Assembly (NCBI RefSeq): GCF_014200675.1
Contig: NZ_JACHCI010000014.1
Span: 62,001 to 126,000 of the forward strand
DNA length: 64,000 nucleotides
Origin: Janthinobacterium saanense
GTDB lineage: Bacteria > Pseudomonadota > Gammaproteobacteria > Burkholderiales > Burkholderiaceae_D
Reading direction: 5' to 3'
The position numbers were made by a program, and so were the translations under genes. This document shows positions 12,301 through 21,300 of the stretch, piece by piece. Position 1 is the stretch's first letter, and each line of letters opens with the position of its first letter. The notes under the pieces were generated by a model. It did no database searches. It was given only the letters and a program-made list of their open reading frames with translations, and was not told where the DNA came from.

Positions 12301-15300
12301 GGACAAGGTACCTTCCGCGCTGCCGCTGGCCGTGATGCGGATGCTGCGCGTGCCATTCACGGCCGCCAATTGACCGGCGGCGATGCTGCAAGTCTGTACG
12401 CTGCTGGCCAGCCAGCTGGCCAATGGCGGACAAGTCACGCCCGCATCGGCCGCCACATTCGAGACCGTCAGATTGGCCGGCAAGATGTCAGCCAGGCTCA
12501 CCACACCCAGGTTGGCCGCGCCACCGCTGTTGATGGCCGTGATGGTCCACACAATGCTGTCGCCCAGCTTGCCCGTCGCCACGCTGGCCGTCTTGCTCAC
12601 GCGGATCACCGCGCCCGGCATGGTGACGACAGCCGTGTTGGGCAAGTCATTCTGCACTTCGGTGGAACTGGTGGCGATGGTGCTGACGATGGTCGAGACA
12701 TTGCTGGCCGGCTGGATATACGCCAGGGTAAAACTGTGCGTCTCGTTGGCCGCCAGGCTGGCTGGCAAGCCCGTCACGGTGAGGATGCCGCTGGCCGCAT
12801 CGTAGCTGCCGGCCGCGCCGATCAGGTTCACGCCCACCAGGCCCTGCGCCAGTTTCAGGCTGTAGCTAACATTGTCGGCCGTGCCCGGACCCACGTTGCT
12901 GAAACTTACCGTGCCCGAAATCTGGTCGCCCGCACTGGTGCTGCCGGGGAAGCCGTTCAGGCTGGTGGTCACATCGACCAGCAGCCTGGCGACCGTGCTG
13001 CTGGTCTGGCAATCGCTGGCCTGCACGCAAACGGCGTTGTCGGTGCCGCTCGGCAAGACACTATTTTGCAAGGCGCCCGCCGCCGTCGCCGTCGCGCTGA
13101 CGACCACTTGCGCCACCGCGCCCGGCGCCAGGCCGGCCGTCACGTTGCAACTGAGGATGGCGCCCGCTGCCGGCAAACAAGTGGCCAGTTGCGTGGACAA
13201 TACTTGCACATTGCTCACGCCGGCCGGCAGCTTGTCCGTCAGGAGGATGGCTGCGCGGGTGGGACCCGTGCCGTTGTTGCTGGCCGTAATCGTCCAGGTC
13301 ACAGTATCGCCCACGTTCAGGCTGGTTTTATCGACGCTCTTGCGCACAGCCACATTCGGCGCGGCCAACGTCGTCGTCGCCTGGCAGGCGCTGGCCTGTT
13401 CGCAGGCCGGATTATCCGTGCCGCCCGGCATGACCCGGTTCGACAGCGGACCTGCCGCGCTGCCACGGCCCGTGATGCGCACGCTGCGGCTGCCATTCAA
13501 TGCCGCCAGCTGGCCGACGGCCACGCTGCAGCTTTGCACGCTGCCGGCCGTCCAGCTGGCCAGCGCGGGGCAGCTCACGCCCGCATCGGCCGTCACACTG
13601 AGCACGACGATATTGGCTGGCAACACATCGCCCAGGGTCACCACACCCTGGTTGGCCAGGTTGCCGGTGTTGCTGGCGGTAATCGTCCAAGTTAAGGTAT
13701 CGCCCACGGCGGCCGTGGCCTTGTCAACCGTCTTGCTGACGCGCACCAGAGGACCGGGCAAGCTGGTGGTGGCCGTCTTCGGCAAGCCGACCGGCACAGC
13801 CGGCGAGGTGGTGGAAATCACGCTGGTAATGCGCGAACTGTTCGTGCCAGGCTGCACATAGAACAGGCGGAAGCTGACGCTCTGGCCGCTGACCAGGGTC
13901 GCCGGCAAGCCGCTCAGCACATACAAGCCGGTGCTGCTGTTATACACGCCGCTCACGCCAGGCGCACCGTTGACCGCACTCAGGGATACGCCGGTCAGGC
14001 CTTTTTCCAGTTGCAAACTGTACATGACATTCTCGGCCACGCCAGCGCCTTCGTTGCTGAAGGTCACCACGCCGTTGATGGCGTCACCCGCATTGCTGCT
14101 GGGCGGGAAACCGTTCAAGGTAGTGGTCACGTCCACCAGCAAGGCCGACACCACCGTGCTGGTGCTGCAATCGCTGGCCTGCAGGCAGACAGGATTGTCC
14201 GGGCCGCCAGGCAGCACGGTATTGTTCAGACTACCGGCCAGGGTAGCCGTGGCGCTCAGCCTGACACTGGCGCTGGCGCCCGCAGCCAGGCCGGCCGGCA
14301 CGCTGCAGGTGACGACATTGCCCACCGGCGCGGCGCAAGTGGCCGGCGCGGTCGGCGCCAGCATGATATTGCTCAAGCCAGCTGGCAAGGTATCGGTCAA
14401 GGTGACTATGCCGGTGCTGGCGCCCGTGCCGCTATTGCGCACACTCAAAGTCCAGGTCAGGGTGTCGCCGACGGTGGCGGCTTGCTTGTCCACGCTTTTG
14501 ATCACGTTCAGGTTCGGACTATTGACCACACTGCTGGTCGTACAATCGCTCGCCTGCAGGCAAACGGGATTGTCTGGACCGTTAGCCGTGACGCTATTGC
14601 CGAGCGCCCCGGCCACGGTGGCGCGGGCACTGATCTGCACGCTGGCAGTGGCGCCCGCACTCAAACCAGCCGGTACGCTGCAAGTGAGCACATTGCCGGC
14701 GACTGGCGCGCACGTGGTGGGCGCCACAGGCGTGACGACCATATTGGCCAGGCCAGCGGGCAAGGTGTCGGTCACGGTGGCAACGGCCGTGCTGGCGCCG
14801 GTGCCGCTATTGGCCAGCGTAATCGTCCAGGTGAGAGTGTCGCCGAGATTGAGCGCCGCCTTGTCGACGGTTTTTCTCAAAGCCAGCACCGGGCTGGTGA
14901 CGTTGACCGTGCTGAGGCAGGCGCTGGCCTGGCTACAGGCTGGGTTATCGGGACCGCTGGGCACGACCTGATTGGCCATGCTGCCGCCGGCACTGGCATG
15001 GCCGGTCAGCACGATCTTGCGCAAGCCATTGTTGGGCGCCAGTTGGCCAGCGGCAACGCTGCAGCTCTGGCTGCTATTGGCCAGCCAGCTGGCCAGCGGC
15101 GGACACGTCACGCCGCTGTCGGGCGTGACGCTGGTGACGATGATATTCGGTGGCAAGATATCCGTCAGGGTCACGACGCCCTGGTTGGCCAGGCTGCCCG
15201 AATTGCTGGCGGTAATCGTCCAGCTGATGTCTACCCCCAGATTGGCCACGCTCTTGTTGGCCGTCTTGCTAACACGCACGATGGAACCTGGCGTGGTGGC

Positions 15301-18300
15301 CGTCGCCACGTTCGGCTGGTCGTTCGGCACTTCGGTCGAACTGGTGGCGATACGGCTGACCACGGTCGACAGATTGCTGGCCGGCTGGGTATAGCGCAGC
15401 TGGAAGCTGAGCCCCTGCCCCGCCGTCAAGGTGGTGGGCAAGCCGCTCAAGGTCAGCAGGCCGGTAGCGGCATCGTAACTACCGGACACGCCGGTGACGC
15501 TGACACCGGCCAGGCCCGTGGCCAGTTGCAAACTGTACGTCACGCCTTCGGCAGCGCCAGGGCCAATATTGCTGTAGCTCACAGTGCCCGTGATGGTATC
15601 GCCCGCGTTGCTGCTGCCGGGGAAACCATTGAGCGTGGTGGTCACGTCCACCAGCAATTTCACGGCCGTGCTGCTGGTCGTGCAATCGGCGGCCTGGGTG
15701 CACACTGGATTGTCGGGGCCGCTCGGCAGCACCGTGTTGACGTAGGCACCGGCGGCCGTGGCCACGCCCTTGACGACGATATTGAGCGAGGCGCCTGCCA
15801 CGAAACCGGCCGGTATCGTGCACACCAGCTGGTTACCGTTGACGGCGCCGCAGGTGGCTGGCGATGCGGGCAGCACCTGGCCCACGGTCAGGTTGGCCGG
15901 CAAGGTATCGCTCAAGGTGATCGCGCCGGTGGTGGCGCCGGTGCCGTTGTTGGCCACCGCGATGGTCCAGGTCAGCGCATCGCCGACATTGAGATTGCTC
16001 TTGTCGACGCTCTTGCGCACCGTCACTTGCGGACTCAATATAGTCGTGGTGCTCTGGCAGGAAGATGCTTGCGCGCAAGCGGGGTTATCCGGGCCGCTCG
16101 GCAATACCTTGTTGCCCAGGTTGCCGGCCACAGTGCCGCGCGCGGCGATCGTGATGCTGCGGCTGCCATTGCCTGCCGCCAATTGGCCGGGGGCGATGGT
16201 ACACGCTTGCGCGCTGTTGGCTTGCCAGCTGGCCAGTGGCGGACAGCTGACGCCGGCGCCCGGCGTCACGGCGGTGACCGCCACGTTCGCTGGCAAGATA
16301 TCAGTCAGGGTCACCACGCCCAGGTTGGCCAGGCTGCCCGTATTGATGGCCGTGATGGTCCACGTCACCGTATCGCCCACGTTGGCCACCTGCTTGTCGG
16401 CCAGTTTGCTAACGCGGATGATGGGACCGGGCACCGACACACTGGCCGTGTTCGGCAAGTCATTCGCCACTTCCTGCGTGGTGGTGGCGATGCTTGACGT
16501 CACCAGCGACAGATTGTTGGCCGGCTGCGTATAGCTGATATTGAAGCTGGTGCTCTGGCCGCTGGCCAGGCCAGTTGGCAAGCCCGTCAAAGTCAGCACG
16601 CCGGTGGCGCTGTTGTACGTTCCGCTTGCGCCCGTCACCGTCACGCCGGACAAGCCGGCCGTCAGTTTCAGGCTGTAGGTCACGCCGTCGGCCGGGCCGG
16701 GGCCCACGTTGGCGTAGGTGACGATGCCGCTAATCAAGTCGCCGGGCTGGGTATTGGGCGGGAAATTGTTCAGGGTGGTGGTCACGTCCACCAGCAGCCT
16801 GACCACATTGGTGCTGGTGCCGCAATCGCCAGCCTGCACGCAGACGGGGTTGTCGGGACCGGATGGCAGCACGCTATTGACGGCAGATCCGGCCAGGGTG
16901 ACCGTGGCTTTCACCACCACCTTGGCCGATGCGCCAGCGCCCAGCCCTGCCGGCACGCTGCAAGTGAGGGTAGTCCCGGCCAGCACGGCGCAGGTGGTGG
17001 GCGCTTGCGGCGTGACCTGGATATTCGTCAGGCCGGCAGGCAAGGTATCGACCAGGTTGATCACCGCCGTGGTCGGGCCCGTGCCGCTATTGCTGGCTGT
17101 CACAGTCCAGGTAATCGCATCGCCCACATTGACCGTGGCCTTGTCGGCCGTTTTCGTCACTGCCACCTTGGGACTGGTCACTGTGCTGCTGGTGCTGCAG
17201 TTGGCTGGCGTCAGGCAAAGCGGGCTGTCGGGACCGGATGGCACGACGCTATTGGCAAACGTGCCGCCGATAGTCGGCTGCGCCGTCACGTTGACGCTGG
17301 CCGCCGCGCCACCGGCCAGGCCGGCCGGCACCGTGCAAGTAAGGATATTGCCGACCGGCGCAGCGCAGGTGGCGGGCGCAGCAGGTGTTACCACCAGGCC
17401 CGTCAAATTGGCCGGCAAGGTATCGACCAGCAGCACCGGCGCGGTGGTCGCGCCACTGCCGCTATTGCTGACGTTCAAGGTCCAGCTCAGGGTGCCGCCA
17501 AGATTCACGCTATTTTTATCGACGGTTTTAGTCACTGCCACTTTCGGGCTGGTGACAGTCGACGTCGTCTGGCAATCGCTGGCCTGGCTACAGACAGGAT
17601 TGTCGGGGCCGGACGGCAGCACGCTATTGGCAAACGTACCGGCGATGGCTGGCTGCGCCGTCACGGTCACGCTGGCCATGGCATTCGCAGCCAGGCCGGC
17701 TGGCACCGTGCAAGTGAGCACATTGCCGACCGGCGCCGCGCAGGTGGTGGGTGCAGCAGGTGTTACCACCAGGCCCGTCAAATTGGCCGGCAAGGTATCG
17801 ACCAGCAGCACCGGCGCCGTGGTCGCGCCGCTGCCGCTATTGTTCACCGTCAAGGTCCAGCTCAGGCTGGCGCCGAGATTCACCGTATTCTTGTCGACCG
17901 TTTTAGTCACCGCCACCCTCGGACTGGTGACAGTAGAGCTGGTGTGGCAATCGCTCGCTTGCAGGCACAGCGGATTATCGGGGCCGGATGGCAGCACGCT
18001 ATTGACAAACGTGCCCGCGATGGCCGCTTGCGCCGTCACATTGATGCTGGCCGAAGCGCCGCCGCCAGCCAGGCCGGCCGGCACCGTACACGTCAGGATA
18101 TTGCCCACGACTGGCGTGCAAGTGGCGGGCGCCACCGGCGTTACCACCAGGCCCGTCAAATTGGCCGGCAAGGTATCGACCAGCACCACCGGCGCGGTGG
18201 TGGGACCATTGCCGGTATTACTCACCGTCAAGGTCCAGTCCAGGCTTCCCCCGAGATTCACGCTGCTCTTGTCGACCATTTTGTTCACCACCACTTTCGG

Positions 18301-21300
18301 GCTGGTGACGAGCGAGGTCGTCTGGCAATCGCTGGCCTGCAGACAGACTGGATTGTCAGGACCGGATGGCAGCAGATTGTTGGTGAGGCTGCCGGCGATG
18401 GTCGGCCGCGCCGTCACGCTGACGCTGGCACTCGCCCCGGCCGCCAGGCCGGCCGGCACCGTGCAGGTCACCACGTTGCCCACAGGTAGCGCACAGATGG
18501 TGGGCGCCACCGGCGCCACCAGCAAATCGGCCAGGCCGGCTGGCAAGGTATCGCTCAGGACCATGGGCGCCTTGGTGGCGCCATTGCCGGAATTGCTGGC
18601 CGTCAGGATCCAGTTCAGGGTGCCGCCCAGATTCACGCTGTTCTTGTCGACCGTCTTGCTCACTGCCACTTTCGGGCTGGTGACGGTCGTCGCCGTCTGG
18701 CAATCGGCAGCCACGTTGCAGGCTGGATTGTCCGTGCCGGATGGCAGCACGCGGTTGGCCAGGTTGCCGCCCTGCGTGGCATACGCTGTAATGGTCACCG
18801 TGCGCAGGCCCGTGGTCGCCGCCAACTGCCCGGCAGCGATGGTACAGCTCTGCGTGCTCGATGCCTGCCAACTGGCCAGCGGCGGGCAGGTCATGCCGGG
18901 TGCGGTGACCGACGTCACGACCAGATTGGCCGGCAGGATATCGGCCAGGGTCACCACGCCCTGGTTGGCAACGCTGCCCGTGTTGCGGGCCGTGATGGTC
19001 CAGGTGATCAGATCGCCCACGTTGGCCGTGGCCTTGTCGGCGCTCTTGCTGACGCGGATATTCGGACCCGGCACCGTCACCATGGCCGTGTTCGGCAAGT
19101 CATTCACCACCTCCACCGACGTGGTGGCGATGATGCTGTTCACCGTGGAAACGTTCGTCACTGGCTGCGTGTAGCTCAATGTAAAGCTGAGGCTTTGTCC
19201 CGCCGCCAGGGTCACCGGCAAGCCGGATAGCGCGATGACACCCGTGACCGGGTTATAGCTCCCGCTCACGCCATTCACGCTGACATTGGCCACACCGAGC
19301 GGCAACTTCAGCGTGTAGCTGACGCCTTCGGCCGTGCCCGGTCCCAGATTGGTATACGTGACGGTGCCGCCGATGGTGTCGCCGGCATTCGTTACGCTGG
19401 GAAAGCCGTTAAGTGTGGTGGTCACGTCGACCAGCGGCTTTTGCACGGTGGTGCTGGTCTGGCAATCGGCCGGCAACAGGCAGACCGCGCCATTGCCGCC
19501 TGATGGCAACACGCTATTGATAAAACTGCCATTGAGCGTGGCCACGGCCGACACTTTCACCTGGGCGGCCGCGCCCGGCGCCAGGCCGGCCGGCACGCTA
19601 CACGTGAGGGTATTGCCCACCGGCGCGGCGCAGGTGGTCGGCGCCGTGGGCGTGACGACGATATTGCTCAAGTTGCCGGGCAAGCTGTCGCTCAATATCA
19701 ATGGCGCCGTGGTCGTGCCCGTACCGCCATTGCTGGCGGCCAAGGTCCATGTCAGGGTGTCACCCACGTAGGCCGTGGTCTTGTCGACGGTTTTCTTCAC
19801 GCTCACGAGGGCAGCGACGACACCCAGCGATTTGGTGTCGACATTATTGGCGGGGGTCGGGTCCAGCGTGGCCGAGGCGGCCGTGGTGGTGATCGCCAGG
19901 TTGCCGCTGGCAGGCAAATTAAAGGTGGCACTGCAATTGATACGTGAATTGACGCCAAACGGCACGCCAGGCGCGCTGCAGGTTGCCGTCGCGCCCACCG
20001 GCAAGCCGCTCATCACGCAGGTCGGCGTGACGGCGGGATCGGGACCGTTATTGGTGCAGACACCCGTCACGGTGATGCTCTGACCCGCATTGTAGGGCCC
20101 GCTTGGTATCGTGGTGACGGCTTGCATGTCTGCCTGCAGGCGGCGGTTGCTGATGGTGCAGGTGACGGGCGCATCGGGCATGATCAAGCTACCCGATGCC
20201 GTTGCGCCGGTGGCGACAATGGCGGCCGTATCGGTGCGCGCGCAACTATAGCTGCTCTGGTATTGCAGCAAATTGGTCGCCGCGCCCGCCGTTTCGGCCA
20301 GGCTCACGGACGCCCCCACCCGCACGCTGGCATTCGCCGTCGCGCCATTGCCGGCCGCCGTGCCCAGCGTGCCATTCGCGTTCATGATGAACAGGCCGGG
20401 GTCGGCCGCCGGCGTGAGCGCCTTGATCACTGTCAAAAGATTGGTCTTCGCCGTGGCGGTAGTGGTGCTGTTGTTGTTGCTCAGGTCAGGGTCGGTCTCG
20501 TTGGGCGAGACGGTCACGCTGGCCGTGTTGGCGATGCTGGCGACATTGCCGGGCGTGGCCGTAATGCTGATGGTCAGGTAAGCGCCGCTGGCGGGAGTGG
20601 CCGTGGCCGTATTGACGGGCAAGGCGCCCATGGTAAGGTTGACGTTATTGCTGCCCGAACCCGAGCTGGTGGTGCCGCAGGAAGCACCGCCGCTGGCCAC
20701 GCAAGTCCAGCTGACACTGCTCAAGCTGGCAGGCAGCACATCGGAAAAGGTGGCGCCGTTGCTGCTGGCCGGTCCCCGGTTCCACACCTTGACGGTATAG
20801 CTCAGCGGCGTGCCGACCGAAAATTGGGCCGGTCCCACCTTGTTGACGGCCAGGTCGGTCCGGCTATTGGTGCAACTGGCATACGAACTGGCCAGGCCAG
20901 GATCGCGCAGCTGGGCAGCGGGAATGATTTCCGTGACACCGTCAGGGCGCTTCCAGCGCATATGCATGTAATTAATGCCGCCCACGTTATTCCACAGCAC
21001 GCGGGCCAGATAACAGCCGCCCGGCGTGGCGCTATTGAAATTGCCGGGCAGATTCTGGAAATCCGTTTCATTCGCGGAATAATCGGAAACACTCCCCACC
21101 GGCACGTTATACACGGCGCTGCGGTAATTGGTGGAATATTGCGTAGAGAAATCCACTTTCACGTCATCGTCGTGCGCCACGCTAAACTGGTAATTACCGG
21201 CCTGCGGAAATACCACCAGGGTGTACATCACGCGGCCCTGTATCCAGTTGCGACAAGCCGTGAGGGTGCTCTGGGAATCCGTATTGCATAACTGTGCGCC

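Noticed and set aside
9316-20083. Very long plus-strand open frames opposite the giant gene (for example 9316-13695, 14011-16497, 16718-19174)
   Set aside because: They mirror the repetitive, GC-biased codons of the giant minus-strand gene, have repetitive Arg/His/Gly-rich or Val/Ala/Thr-rich translations with no domain, and lack starts with ribosome-binding sites.
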